Shown here piece by piece: positions 38,936 through 53,253 of a stretch of 64,000 nucleotides of DNA. This DNA comes from Azolla caroliniana. Taxonomy: Eukaryota; Polypodiophyta. Location of the stretch: contig JBHGNT010000035.1 in assembly GCA_043228905.1 (NCBI GenBank), positions 186,001 to 250,000 on the forward strand, written 5' to 3'. The translations under genes were made by a program, and so were the position numbers. The notes under the pieces are model-generated. The model did not search any database. It had not been told where the DNA came from and was given only the letters and a program-made list of their open reading frames with translations. How positions within the stretch are numbered: the stretch's first letter is position 1; each line of letters begins with the position of its first letter.

Positions 38936-40359
38936 ATGAACATTTTAATTTACTAACGCGTTGTTCTAAACTCCCGCCTCAAATTTGCTAATTTCTTCAT
39001 GTCTCTCGACGTGAGTGTCCAAATTTTGATTTTTTAATTCCATATCATAGCAAGCGTTGTTAGCTTCAATTCGCATGTTTGAACACAGAAATCCGATATC
39101 ACACGAGCCAGATATGAACATTTTAATTTACCTACTTGCTCTTGTCAACTCCCACCTCAAATTTGCTAATTTCTTCATGTCGCTCGACCTGAGTTTTAAA
39201 ATCTTGATTTTTTAATTCCATATCATAGCTAGCGTTGTTAGCTTCAATTCGCATGTTTGAACACAGAAATCCGATATCACACGAGCCAGATATGAACATT
39301 TTAATTTACCTACTTGCTCTTGTCAACTCCGACCTCAAATTTGCTAATTTCTTCATGTCGCTCGACCTGATTTTTAAAATTTTGATTTTTTAATTCCATA
39401 TCATAGCTAGCGTTGTTAGCTTCAATTCGCATGTTTGAACACAGAAATCCGATATCACACGAGCCAGATATGAACATTTTAATTTACCTACTTACTCTTG
39501 TCAACTCCTACCTCAAATTTGCTAATTTCTTCATGTCTCTCGACGTGAGTGTCCAAATCTTGATTTTTTAATTCCATATCATAGCAAGCGTTGTTAGCTT
39601 CAATTCGCACGTTTGAACACAGAAATCCGATATCACACGAGCCAGATATGAACATTTTAATTTACTAACGCGTTGTTCTAAACTCCCGCCTCAAATTTGC
39701 TAATTTCTTCATGTCTCTCGACGTGAGTGTCCAAATTTTGATTTTTTAATTCCATATCATAGCAAGCGTTGTTAGCTTCAATTCGCATGTTTGAACACAG
39801 AAATCCGATATCACACGAGCCAGATATGAACATTTTAATTTACCTACTTGCTCTTGTCAACTCCCACCTCAAATTTGCTAATTTCTTCATGTCGCTCGAC
39901 CTGAGTTTTAAAATCTTGATTTTTTAATTCCATATCATAGCTAGCGTTGTTAGCTTCAATTCGCATGTTTGAACACAGAAATCCGATATCACACGAGCCA
40001 GATATGAACATTTTAATTTACCTACTTGCTCTTGTCAACTCCCACCTCAAATTTGCTAATTTCTTCATGTCGCTCGACCTGATTTTTAAAATTTTGATTT
40101 TTTAATTCCATATCATAGCTAGCGTTGTTAGCTTCGATTCGCACGTTTGAACACAAAAATCCGATATCACACGAGCCAGATATGAACATTTTAATTTACC
40201 TACTTACTCTTGTCAACTCTTGGTTCAAATTTGCTAATTTCTTCATGTCTCTCGACGTGAGTGTCCAAATCTTGATTTTTTAATTCCATATCATAGCAAG
40301 CGTTGTTAGCTTCAATTCGCATGTTTGAACACAAAAATCCGATTTTACACGAGCCAAAT
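38936..40359 (+). repeat. Four-monomer higher-order unit (2 x 712 bp), type example
   Basis: Units 38936-39647 and 39648-40359 each run: ctaacgcg monomer with aaattttg; acttgctc monomer with cctgagttttaaaatc; acttgctc monomer with cctgatttttaaaattttg; acttactc monomer with gtgagtgtccaaatc. The fourth monomer of the second unit has cttggttcaa in place of cctacctcaa. This tetramer is the basic pattern of the right domain and recurs with the same order elsewhere, for example from 37156, 46490, 50050, 57704 and 63043. Confidence 0.88.
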
Positions 40360-43300
40360 ATGAACATTTTAATTTACTAACGCGTTGTTCTAAACTCCCT
40401 CCTCAAATTTGCTAATTTCTTCATGTCTCTCGACCTCCGTTTGAAAATCTTGATTTTTTAATTCCATATCATAGCTAGTTTTGTTAGTTTCGATTCGCAT
40501 GTTTGAACACAAAAATCCGATTTTACACGAGCCAAATATGAACATTTTAATTTACTAACGTGTTGTTCTAAACTCCCTCCTCAAATTTGCTAATTTCTTC
40601 ATGTCTCTCGACGTGGGTTTCAAAATCTTGACTTTTTAATTCCATATCCTAGCAAGCGTTCTTAGCTTCGATTCGCATGTTTGAACACAGAAATCCAATA
40701 TCACAGGAGCCAGATATGAACATTTTAATTTACCTACTTGCTCTTGTCAACTCCCGCCTCAATATTGCTAATTTCTTCATGTCTCTCGACGTGAGTGTCC
40801 AAATCTTTATTTTTTAATTCCATATCATAGCAAGCGTTGTTAGCTTCAATTCGCATGTTTGAACACCGAAATCCGATATCACACGAGCCAGATATGAACA
40901 TTTTAATTTACCTACTTGCTCTTGTCAACTCCCACCTCAAATTTGCTGATTTCTTCATGTTGTTCGACCTGATTTTTAAAACCTTGATTTTTTAATTCCA
41001 TATCATAGCTAGCGTTGTTAGCTTCGATTCGCATGTTTGAACACAAAAATCCGATATCACACGAGCCAGATATGAACATTTTAATTTACCTACTTACTCT
41101 TGTCAACTCCTGCCTCAAATTTGCTAATTTCTTCATGTCTCTCGACGTGAGTGTCCAAATCTTGATTTTTTAATTCCATATCATAGCAAGCGTTGTTAGC
41201 TTCAATTCGCATGTTTGAACACCGAAATCCGATATCACACGAGCCAGATATGAACATTTTAATTTACCTACTTGCTCTTGTCAACTCCCACCTCAAATTT
41301 GCTGATTTCTTCATGTTGTTCGACCTGATTTTTAAAACCTTGATTTTTTAATTCCATATCATAGCTAGCGTTGTTAGCTTCGATTCGCATGTTTGAACAC
41401 AAAAATCCGATATCACACGAGCCAGATATGAACATTTTAATTTACCTACTTACTCTTGTCAACTCCTACCTCAAATTTGCTAATTTCTTCATGTCTCTCG
41501 ACGTGAGTGTCCAAATCTTGATTTTTTAATTCCATATCATAGCAAGCGTTGTTAGCTTCAATTCGCACGTTTGAACACAGAAATCCGATATCACACGAGC
41601 CAGATATGAACATTTTAATTTACTAACGCGTTGTTCTAAACTCCCGCCTCAAATTTGCTAATTTCTTCATGTCTCTCGACGTGAGTGTCCAAATTTTGAT
41701 TTTTTAATTCCATATCATAGCAAGCGTTGTTAGCTTCAATTCGCATGTTTGAACACAGAAATCCGATATCACACGAGCCAGATATGAACATTTTAATTTA
41801 CCTACTTGCTCTTGTCAACTCCCACCTCAAATTTGCTAATTTCTTCATGTCGCTCGACCTGAGTTTTAAAATCTTGATTTTTTAATTCCATATCATAGCT
41901 AGCGTTGTTAGCTTCAATTCGCATGTTTGAACACAGAAATCCGATATCACACGAGCCAGATATGAACATTTTAATTTACCTACTTGCTCTTGTCAACTCC
42001 CACCTCAAATTTGCTAATTTCTTCATGTCGCTCGACCTGATTTTTAAAATTTTGATTTTTTAATTCCATATCATAGCTAGCGTTGTTAGCTTCGATTCGC
42101 ACGTTTGAACACAAAAATCCGATATCACACGAGCCAGATATGAACATTTTAATTTACCTACTTACTCTTGTCAACTCTTGGTTCAAATTTGCTAATTTCT
42201 TCATGTCTCTCGACGTGAGTGTCCAAATCTTGATTTTTTAATTCCATATCATAGCAAGCGTTGTTAGCTTCAATTCGCATGTTTGAACACAAAAATCCGA
42301 TTTTACACGAGCCAAATATGAACATTTTAATTTACTAACGCGTTGTTCTAAACTCCCTCCTCAAATTTGCTAATTTCTTCATGTCTCTCGACCTCCGTTT
42401 GAAAATCTTGATTTTTTAATTCCATATCATAGCTAGTTTTGTTAGTTTCGATTCGCATGTTTGAACACAAAAATCCGATTTTACACGAGCCAAATATGAA
42501 CATTTTAATTTACTAACGTGTTGTTCTAAACTCCCTCCTCAAATTTGCTAATTTCTTCATGTCTCTCGACGTGGGTTTCAAAATCTTGACTTTTTAATTC
42601 CATATCCTAGCAAGCGTTCTTAGCTTCGATTCGCATGTTTGAACACAGAAATCCAATATCACAGGAGCCAGATATGAACATTTTAATTTACCTACTTGCT
42701 CTTGTCAACTCCCGCCTCAATATTGCTAATTTCTTCATGTCTCTCGACGTGAGTGTCCAAATCTTTATTTTTTAATTCCATATCATAGCAAGCGTTGTTA
42801 GCTTCAATTCGCATGTTTGAACACCGAAATCCGATATCACACGAGCCAGATATGAACATTTTAATTTACCTACTTGCTCTTGTCAACTCCCACCTCAAAT
42901 TTGCTGATTTCTTCATGTTGTTCGACCTGATTTTTAAAACCTTGATTTTTTAATTCCATATCATAGCTAGCGTTGTTAGCTTCGATTCGCATGTTTGAAC
43001 ACAAAAATCCGATATCACACGAGCCAGATATGAACATTTTAATTTACCTACTTACTCTTGTCAACTCCTGCCTCAAATTTGCTAATTTCTTCATGTCTCT
43101 CGACGTGAGTGTCCAAATCTTGATTTTTTAATTCCATATCATAGCAAGCGTTGTTAGCTTCAATTCGCATGTTTGAACACCGAAATCCGATATCACACGA
43201 GCCAGATATGAACATTTTAATTTACCTACTTGCTCTTGTCAACTCCCACCTCAAATTTGCTGATTTCTTCATGTTGTTCGACCTGATTTTTAAAACCTTG

Positions 43301-43385
43301 ATTTTTTAATTCCATATCATAGCTAGCGTTGTTAGCTTCGATTCGCATGTTTGAACACAAAAATCCGATATCACACGAGCCAGAT
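39470..43385 (+). repeat. Eleven-monomer tandem duplication (2 x 1958 bp)
   Basis: Units 39470-41427 and 41428-43385 abut. Both contain the ctaacgcg box (39665 and 41623), cttggttcaa (40221 and 42179), the divergent cctccgtttg monomer, the ctaacgtg monomer with tcctagcaagcgttcttagc, the tcaatattgc monomer, and acaccgaaatcc with gttgttcgacc. A third, partial copy of the first part lies at 46312 to about 47690 (cttggttcaa at 47063). Confidence 0.93.
40360..40715 (+). repeat. Most divergent monomer pair of the array
   Basis: Two adjacent monomers have multiple linked differences: ctaacgcg or ctaacgtg, ctccctcctc, cctccgtttgaaaatc, gctagttttgttagtttcg, and gattttacacgagccaaat at the preceding unit ends. 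Copies of the pair are at 42318-42673 and 47202-47557. With more accumulated changes than any other unit, they may be an older lineage retained by duplication. Confidence 0.8.
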
Positions 43386-43741
43386 ATGAACATTTTAATT
43401 TACCTACTTACTCTTGTCAACTCCTGCCTCAAATTTGCTAATTTCTTCATGTCTCTCGACGTGAGTGTCCAAATCTTGATTTTTTAATTCCATATCATAG
43501 CAAGCGTTGTTAGCTTCAATTCGCATGTTTGAACACCGAAATCCGATATCACACGAGCCAGATATGAACATTTTAATTTACCTACTTGCTCTTGTCAACT
43601 CCCACCTCAAATTTGCTAATTTCTTCATGTTGTTCGACCTGATTTTTAAAACCTTGATTTTTTAATTCCATATCATAGCTAGCGTTGTTAGCTTCGATTC
43701 GCATGTTTGAACACAAAAATCCGATATCACACGAGCCAGAT
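42852..43741 (+). repeat. Two-monomer repeat (356 bp) run
   Basis: An acttgctc monomer with gttgttcgacc and aaaaccttg alternates with an acttactc/cctgcc monomer ending acaccgaaatcc. Copies start at 42852, 43208 and 43564; related dimers are at 40894 and 41250. The third copy breaks off into the 128-bp unit at 43742. In that copy ttgctgattt has reverted to ttgctaattt. Confidence 0.88.
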
Positions 43742-43869
43742 ATGAACATTTTAATTTACCTACTTACTCTTGTCAACTCCTGCCTCAAATTAATTCCATA
43801 TCATAGCTAGCGTTGATAGCTTCAATTCGCATGTTTGAACACAGAAATCCGATATCACACGAGCCAGAT
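43742..43869 (+). repeat. 128-bp monomer with 50-bp deletion (copy 5, right domain)
   Basis: The deletion junction and the linked gttgatagc marker are identical to the four left-domain copies, yet the unit sits in the right domain directly after a run of gttgttcgacc dimers. Sharing both features points to common descent, moved or copied about 30 kb, rather than an independent deletion. Confidence 0.9.
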
Positions 43870-44047
43870 ATGAACATTTTAATTTACCTACTTGCTCTTG
43901 TCAACTCCCACCTCAAATTTGCTAATTTCTTCATGTCGCTCGACCTGAGTTTTAAAATATTGATTTTTTAATTCCATATCATAGCTAGCGTTGTTAGCTT
44001 CGATTCGCATGTTTGAACACAAAAATCCGATATCACACGAGCCAGAT

Positions 44048-44175
44048 ATGAACATTTTAATTTACCTACTTACTCTTGTCAACTCCTGCCTCAAATTAAT
44101 TCCATATCATAGCAAGCGTTGTTAGCTTCAATTCGCATGTTTGAACACAGAAATCCGATATCACACGAGCCAGAT
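44048..44175 (+). repeat. 128-bp monomer with 50-bp deletion (copy 6, recombinant)
   Basis: It has the same 50-bp deletion junction, but downstream it reads agcaagcgttgttagc instead of agctagcgttgatagc. The left part therefore matches copy 5, while the right part has been replaced by the other class. It starts 306 bp after copy 5. Confidence 0.9.
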
Positions 44176-46311
44176 ATGAACATTTTAATTTACCTACTTG
44201 CTCTTGTCAACTCCCACCTCAAATTTGCTAATTTCTTCATGTCTCTCGACGTGGGTTTCAAAATCTTGACTTTTTAATTCCATATCCTAGCAAGCGTTCT
44301 TAGCTTCGATTCGCATGTTTGAACACAGAAATCCAATATCACAGGAGCCAGATATGAACATTTTAATTTACCTACTTGCTCTTGTCAACTCCCGCCTCAA
44401 ATTTGCTAATTTCTTCATGTCTCTCGACGTGAGTGTCCAAATCTTTATTTTTTAATTCCATATCATAGCAAGCGTTGTTAGCTTCAATTCGCATGTTTGA
44501 ACACAGAAATCCGATATCACACGAGCCAGATATGAACATTTTAATTTACCTACTTGCTCTTGTCAACTCTCACCTCAAATTTGCTAATTTCTTCATGTCT
44601 CTCGACGTGGGTTTCAAAATCTTGACTTTTTATTTCCATATCATAACAAGCGTTGTTAGCTTCAATTCGCATGTTTGAACACAGAAATCCGATATCACAC
44701 GAGCCAGATATGAACATTTTAATTTACCTAGTTGCTCTTGTCAACTCCCACCTCAAATTTGCTAATTTCTTCATGTCGCTCGACCTGATTTTTAAATTCT
44801 TGATTTTTTAATTCCATCTCATAGCTAGCGTTGTTAGCTTTAATTCGCATGTTTGAACACAAAAATCCGATATCACACGAGCCAGATATGAACATTTTAA
44901 TTTACCTACTTACTCTTGTCAACTCCTGCCTCAAATTTGCTAATTTCTTCATGTCTCTCGACGTGAGTGTCGAAATCTTGATTTTTTAATTCCATATCAT
45001 AGCAAGCGTTGTTAGCTTCAATTCGCATGTTTGAACACAGAAATCCGATATCACACGAGCCAGATATGAACATTTTAATTTACCTACTTGCTCTTGTCAA
45101 CTCCCACCTCAAATTTGCTAATTTCTTCATGTCGCTCGACCTGAGTTTTAAAATCTTGATTTTTTAATTCCATATCATAGCTAGCGTTGTTAGCTTCAAT
45201 TCGCATGTTTGAACATAGAAATCCGATATCACACGAGCCAGATATGAACATTTTAATTTACCTACTTGCTCTTGTCAACTCCCACCTCCAATTTGCTAAT
45301 TTCTTCATGTCGCTCGACCTGATTTTTAAAACCTTGATTTTTTAATTCCATATCATAGCTAGCGTTGTTAGCTACGATTCGCAGGTTTGAACACAAAAAT
45401 CCGATATCACACGAGCCAGATATGAACATTTTAATTTACCTACTTACTCTTGTCAACTCCTGCCTCAAATTTGCTAATTTCTTCATGTCTCTCGACTTGA
45501 GTGTCCAGATCTTGATTTTTTAATTCCATATCATAGCAAGCGTTGTTAGCTTCAATTCGCATGTTTGAACACAGAAATACGATATCACACGAGCCAGATA
45601 TGAACATTTTAATTTACCTACTTGCTCTTGTCAACTCCCACCTCAAATTTGCTAATTTCTTCATGTCGCTCGACCTGAGATTTAAAATCTTGATTTTTTA
45701 ATTCCATATCATAGCTAGCGTTGTTAGCTTCGATTCGCATGTTTGAACACAGAAATCCGATATCACACGAGCTAGATATGAACATTTTAATTTACCTACT
45801 TGCTCTTGTCAACTCCCACCTCAAATTTGCTAATTTCTTCATGTCGCTGGACCTGATTTTTAAAATCTTGATTTTTTAATTCCATATCATAGCTAGCGTT
45901 GTTAGCTTCTATTCGCATGTTTGAACACAGAAATACGATATCACACGAGCCAGATATGAACATTTTAATTTACCTACTTGCTCTTGTCAACTCCCACCTC
46001 AAATTTGCTAATTTCTTCATGTCGCTCGACCTGAGTTTTAAAATCTTGATTTTTTAATTCCATATCATAGCTAGCGTTGTTAGCTTCAATTCGCATGTTT
46101 GAACACAGAAATCCGATATCACACGAGCTAGATATGAACATTTTAATTTACCTACTTGCTCTTGTCAACTCCCACCTCAAATTTGCTAATTTCTTCATGT
46201 CGCTGGACCTGATTTTTAAAATTTTGATTTTTTAATTCCATATCATAGCTAGCGTTGTTAGCTTCGATTCGCATGTTTGAACACAAAAATCCGATATCAC
46301 ACGAGCCAGAT

Positions 46312-47690
46312 ATGAACATTTTAATTTACCTACTTACTCTTGTCAACTCCTACCTCAAATTTGCTAATTTCTTCATGTCTCTCGACGTGAGTGTCCAAAT
46401 CTTGATTTTTTAATTCCATATCATAGCAAGCGTTGTTAGCTTCAATTCGCACGTTTGAACACAGAAATCCGATATCACACGAGCCAGATATGAACATTTT
46501 AATTTACTAACGCGTTGTTCTAAACTCCCGCCTCAAATTTGCTAATTTCTTCATGTCTCTCGACGTGAGTGTCCAAATTTTGATTTTTTAATTCCATATC
46601 ATAGCAAGCGTTGTTAGCTTCAATTTGCATGTTTGAACACAGAAATCCGATATCACACGAGCCAGATATGAACATTTTAATTTACCTACTTGCTCTTGTC
46701 AACTCCCACCTCAAATTTGCTAATTTCTTCATGTCGCTCGACCTGAGTTTTAAAATCTTGATTTTTTAATTCCATATCATAGCTAGCGTTGTTAGCTTCA
46801 ATTCGCATGTTTGAACACAGAAATCCGATATCACACGAGCCAGATATGAACATTTTAATTTACCTACTTGCTCTTGTCAACTCCCACCTCAAATTTGCTA
46901 ATTTCTTCATGTCGCTCGACCTGATTTTTAAAATTTTGATTTTTTAATTCCATATCATAGCTAGCGTTGTTAGCTTCGATTCGCACGTTTGAACACAAAA
47001 ATCCGATATCACACGAGCCAGATATGAACATTTTAATTTACCTACTTACTCTTGTCAACTCTTGGTTCAAATTTGCTAATTTCTTCATGTCTCTCGACGT
47101 GAGTGTCCAAATCTTGATTTTTTAATTCCATATCATAGCAAGCGTTGTTAGCTTCAATTCGCATGTTTGAACACAAAAATCCGATTTTACACGAGCCAAA
47201 TATGAACATTTTAATTTACTAACGCGTTGTTCTAAACTCCCTCCTCAAATTTGCTAATTTCTTCATGTCTCTCGACCTCCGTTTGAAAATCTTGATTTTT
47301 TAATTCCATATCATAGCTAGTTTTGTTAGTTTCGATTCGCATGTTTGAACACAAAAATCCGATTTTACACGAGCCAAATATGAACATTTTAATTTACTAA
47401 CGTGTTGTTCTAAACTCCCTCCTCAAATTTGCTAATTTCTTCATGTCTCTCGACGTGGGTTTCAAAATCTTGACTTTTTAATTCCATATCCTAGCAAGCG
47501 TTCTTAGCTTCGATTCGCATGTTTGAACACAGAAATCCAATATCACAGGAGCCAGATATGAACATTTTAATTTACCTACTTGCTCTTGTCAACTCCCGCC
47601 TCAAATTTGCTAATTTCTTCATGTCTCTCGACGTGAGTGTCCAAATCTTTATTTTTTAATTCCATATCATAGCAAGCGTTGTTAGCTTCA
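46312..47690 (+). repeat. Third, partial copy of the eleven-monomer unit
   Basis: It aligns to 41428 at an offset of 4884, which is 28 x 178 less the two 50-bp deletions between them. It shares cctacctcaa, ctaacgcg, cttggttcaa, cctccgtttg, ctaacgtg and tcctagcaagcg. It diverges in the cccgcc monomer that follows, where it reads tcaaatttgc rather than tcaatattgc. Confidence 0.88.
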
Positions 47691-50600
47691 ATTCGCACGT
47701 TTGAACACAGAAATCCGATATCACACGAGCTAGATATGAACATTTTAATTTACCTACTTGCTCTTGTCAACTCCCACCTCAAATTTGCTAATTTCTTCAT
47801 GTCGCTCGACCTGATTTTTAAAATCTTGATTTTTTAATTCCATATCATAGCTAGCGTTGTTAGCTTCAATTCGCATGTTTGAACACAGAAATCCGATATC
47901 ACACGAGCCAGATATGAACATTTTAATTTACCTACTTGCTCTTGTCAACTCCCACCTCAAATTTGCTAATTTCTTCATGTCGCTCGACCTGATTCTTAAA
48001 ATTGTGATTTTTTAATTCCATATCATAGCTAGCGTTGTTAGCTTCGATTCGCATGTTTGAACACAAAAATCCGATATCACACGAGCCAGATATGAACATT
48101 TTAATTTACTAACGCGTTGTTCTAAACTCCCGCCTCAAATTTGCTAATTTCTTCATGTCTCTCGACGTGAGTGTCCAAATTTTGATTTTTTAATTCCATA
48201 TCATAGCAAGCGTTGTTAGCTTCAATTCGCATGTTTGAACACAGAAATCCGATATCACACGAGCCAGATATGAACATTTTAATTTACCTACTTGCTCTTG
48301 TCAACTCCCACCTCAAATTTGCTAATTTCTTCATGTCGCTCGACCTGAGTTTTAAAATCTTGATTTTTTAATTCCATATCATAGCTAGCGTTGTTAGCTT
48401 CAATTCGCATGTTTGAACACAGAAATCCGATATCACACGAGCCAGATATGAACATTTTAATTTACCTACTTGCTCTTGTCAACTCCCACCTCAAATTTGC
48501 TAATTTCTTCATGTCGCTCGACCTGATTTTTAAGATTTTGATTTTTTAATTCCATATCATAGCTAGCGTTGTTAGCTTCAATTCGCATGTTTGAACACAG
48601 AAATCCGATATCACACGAGCCAGATATGAACATTTTAATTTACCTACTTACTCTTGTCAACTCCTACCTCAAATTTGCTAATTTCTTCATGTCTCTCGAC
48701 GTGAGTGTCCAAATCTTGATTTTTTAATTCCATATCATAGCAAGCGTTGTTAGCTTCAATTCGCACGTTTGAACACAGAAATCCGATATCACACGAGCTA
48801 GATGTGAACATTTTAATTTACCTACTTGCTCTTGTCAACTCCCACCTCAAATTTGCTAATTTCTTCATGTCGCTCGAACTGATTTTTAAAATCTTGATTT
48901 TTTAATTCCATATCATAGCTAGCGTTGTTAGCTTCAATTCGCATGTTTGAACACAGAAATCCGATATCACACGAGCCAGATATGAACATTTTAATTTACC
49001 TACTTGCTCTTGTCAACTCCCACCTCAAATTTGCTAATTTCTTCATGTCGCTCGACCTGATTTTTAAAATTTTGATTTTTTAATTCCATATCATAGCTAG
49101 CGTTGTTAGCTTCGATTCGCATGTTTGAACACAAAAATCCGATATCACACGAGCCAGATATGAACATTTTAATTTACTAACGCGTTGTTCTAAACTCCCG
49201 CCTCAAATTTGCTAATTTCTTCATGTCTCTCGACGTGAGTGACCAAATTTTGATTTTTTAATTCCATATCATAGCAAGCGTTGTTAGCTTCAATTCGCAT
49301 GTTTGAACACAGAAATCCGATATCACACGAGCCAGATATGAACATTTTCATTTACCTACTTACTCTTGTCAACTCCTACCTCAAATTTGCTAATTTCTTC
49401 ATGTCTCTCGACGTGAGTGTCCAAATCTTGATTTTTTAATTCCATATCATAGCAAGCGTTGTTAGCTTCAATTCGCACGTTTGAACACAGAAATCCGATA
49501 TCACACGAGCTAGATATGAACATTTTAATTTACCTACTTGCTCTTGTCAACTCCCACCTCAAATTTGCTAATTTCTTCATGTCGCTCGACCTGATTTTTA
49601 AAATCTTGATTTTTTAATTCCATATCATAGCTAGCGTTGTTAGCTTCAATTCGCATGTTTGAACACAGAAATCCGATATCACACGAGCCAGATATGAACA
49701 TTTTAATTTACCTACTTGCTCTTGTCAACTCCCACCTCAAATTTGCTAATTTCTTCATGTCGCTCGACCTGATTTTTAAAATTTTGATTTTTTAATTCCA
49801 TATCATAGCTAGCGTTGTTAGCTTCAATTCGCATGTTTGAACACAGAAATCCGATATCACACGAGCCAGATATGAACATTTTAATTTACCTACTTGCTCT
49901 TGTCAACTCCCACCTCAAATTTGCTAATTTCTTCATGTCGCTCGACCTGATTCTTAAAATTTTGATTTTTTAATTCCATATCATAGCTAGCGTTGTTAGC
50001 TTCGATTCGCATGTTTGAACACAAAAATCCGATATCACACGAGCCAGATATGAACATTTTAATTTACTAACGCGTTGTTCTAAACTCCCGCCTCAAATTT
50101 GCTAATTTCTTCATGTCTCTCGACGTGAGTGTCCAAATTTTGATTTTTTAATTCCATATCATAGCAAGCGTTGTTAGCTTCAATTCGCATGTTTGAACAC
50201 AGAAATCCGATATCACACGAGCCAGATATGAACATTTTAATTTACCTACTTGCTCTTGTCAACTCCCACCTCAAATTTGCTAATTTCTTCATGTCGCTCG
50301 ACCTGAGTTTTAAAATCTTGATTTTTTAATTCCATATCATAGCTAGCGTTGTTAGCTTCAATTCGCATGTTTGAACACAGAAATCCGATATCACACGAGC
50401 CAGATATGAACATTTTAATTTACCTACTTGCTCTTGTCAACTCCCACCTCAAATTTGCTAATTTCTTCATGTCGCTCGACCTGATTTTTAAAATTTTGAT
50501 TTTTTAATTCCATATCATAGCTAGCGTTGTTAGCTTCAATTCGCATGTTTGAACACAGAAATCCGATATCACACGAGCCAGATATGAACATTTTAATTTA

Positions 50601-50761
50601 CCTACTTACTCTTGTCAACTCCTACCTCAAATTTGCTAATTTCTTCATGTCTCTCGACGTGAGTGTCCAAATCTTGATTTTTTAATTCCATATCATAGCA
50701 AGCGTTGTTAGCTTCAATTCCCACGTTTGAACACAGAAATCCGATATCACACGAGCCAGAT

Positions 50762-53253
50762 ATGAACATTTTAATTTACTAACGCGTTGTTCTAAACTCC
50801 CGCCTCAAATTTGCTAATTTCTTCATGTCTCTCGACGTGAGTGTCCAAATTTTGATTTTTTAATTCCATATCATAGCAAGCGTTGTTAGCTTCAATTCGC
50901 ATGTTTGAACACAGAAATCCGATATCACACGAGCTAGATATGAACATTTTAATTTACCTACTTGCTCTTGTCAACTCCCACCTCAAATTTGCTAATTTCT
51001 TCATGTCGCTCGACCTGATTTTTAAAATCTTGATTTTTTAATTCCATATCATAGCTAGCGTTGTTAGCTTCAATTCGCATGTTTGAACATAGAAATCCGA
51101 TATCACACGAGCCAGATATGAACATTTTAATTTACCTACTGGCTCTTGTCAACTCCCACCTCCAATTTGCTAATTTCTTCATGTCGCTCGACCTGATTTT
51201 TAAAACCTTGATTTTTTAATTCCATATCATAGCTAGCGTTGTTAGCTACGATTCGCAGGTTTGAACACAAAAATCCGATATCACACGAGCCAGATATGAA
51301 CATTTTAATTTACCTACTTACTCTTGTCAACTCCTGCCTCAAATTTGCTAATTTCTTCATGTCTCTCGACTTGAGTGTCCAGATCTTGATTTTTTAATTC
51401 CATATCATAGCAAGCGTTGTTAGCTTCAATTCGCATGTTTGAACACAGAAATACGATATCACACGAGCCAGATATGAACATTTTAATTTACCTACTTGCT
51501 CTTGTCAACTCCCACCTCAAATTTGCTAATTTCTTCATGTCGCTCGACCTGAGTTTTAAAATCTTGATTTTTTAATTCCATATCATAGCTAGCGTTGTTA
51601 GCTTCGATTCGCATGTTTGAACACAGAAATCCGATATCACACGAGCTAGATATGAACATTTTAATTTACCTACTTGCTCTTGTCAACTCCCACCTCAAAT
51701 TTGCTAATTTCTTCATGTCGCTGGACCTGATTTTTAAAATCTTGATTTTTTAATTCCATATCATAGCTAGCGTTGTTAGCTTCAATTCGCATGTTTGAAC
51801 ACAGAAATACGATATCACACGAGCCAGATATGAACATTTTAATTTACGTACTTGCTCTTGTCAACTCCTACCTCAAATTTGCTAATTTCTTCATGTCTCT
51901 CGACGTGAGTGTCCAAATCTTGATTTTTTAATTCCATATCATAGCAAGCGTTGTTAGCTTCAATTCCCACGTTTGAACACAGAAATCCGATATCACACGA
52001 GCCAGATATGAACATTTTAATTTACTAACGCGTTGTTCTAAACTCCCGCCTCAAATTTGCTAATTTCTTCATGTCTCTCGACGTGAGTGTCCAAATTTTG
52101 ATTTCTTAATTCCATATCATAGCAAGCGTTGTTAGCTTCAATTCGCATGTTTGAACACAGAAATCCGATATCACACGAGCTAGATATGAACATTTTAATT
52201 TACCTACTTGCTCTTGTCAACTCCCACCTCAAATTTGCTAATTTCTTCATGTCGCTCGACCTGATTTTTAAAATCTTGATTTTTTAATTCCATATCATAG
52301 CTAGCGTTGTTAGCTTCAATTCGCATGTTTGAACATAGAAATCCGATATCACACGAGCCAGATATGAACATTTTAATTTACCTACTGGCTCTTGTCAACT
52401 CCCACCTCCAATTTGCTAATTTCTTCATGTCGCTCGACCTGATTTTTAAAACCTTGATTTTTTAATTCCATATCATAGCTAGCGTTGTTAGCTACGATTC
52501 GCAGGTTTGAACACAAAAATCCGATATCACACGAGCCAGATATGAACATTTTAATTTACCTACTTACTCTTGTCAACTCCTGCCTCAAATTTGCTAATTT
52601 CTTCATGTCTCTCGACTTGAGTGTCCAGATCTTGATTTTTTAATTCCATATCATAGCAAGCGTTGTTAGCTTCAATTCGCATGTTTGAACACAGAAATAC
52701 GATATCACACGAGCCAGATATGAACATTTTAATTTACCTACTTGCTCTTGTCAACTCCCACCTCAAATTTGCTAATTTCTTCATGTCGCTCGACCTGAGT
52801 TTTAAAATCTTGATTTTTTAATTCCATATCATAGCTAGCGTTGTTAGCTTCGATTCGCATGTTTGAACACAGAAATCCGATATCACACGAGCTAGATATG
52901 AACATTTTAATTTACCTACTTGCTCTTGTCAACTCCCACCTCAAATTTGCTAATTTCTTCATGTCGCTGGACCTGATTTTTAAAATCTTGATTTTTTAAT
53001 TCCATATCATAGCTAGCGTTGTTAGCTTCAATTCGCATGTTTGAACACAGAAATACGATATCACACGAGCCAGATATGAACATTTTAATTTACGTACTTG
53101 CTCTTGTCAACTCCCACCTCAAATTTGCTAATTTCTTCATGTCGCTCGACCTGAGTTTTAAAATCTTGATTTTTTAATTCCATATCATAGCTAGCGTTGT
53201 TAGCTTCGATTCGCATGTTTGAACACAGAAATCCGATATCACACGAGCCAGAT
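50762..53253 (+). repeat. Seven-monomer tandem duplication (2 x 1246 bp) in right domain
   Basis: Units 50762-52007 and 52008-53253 share ctaacgcg (50779 and 52025), gaacatagaaat, ctactggctcttg, gctacgattcgcagg (51245 and 52491), gtccagatcttg, gctggacc and tttacgtacttgc. The last monomer differs: cctacc with gtgagtgtcc in the first copy, cccacc with cctgagttttaa in the second. Confidence 0.9.

Noticed and set aside
43742-44175. Insertion footprint or target-site duplication at the short monomers
   Set aside because: The junction is a simple deletion with two ambiguous T residues. There is no inserted sequence, inverted terminal repeat or duplicated flank.
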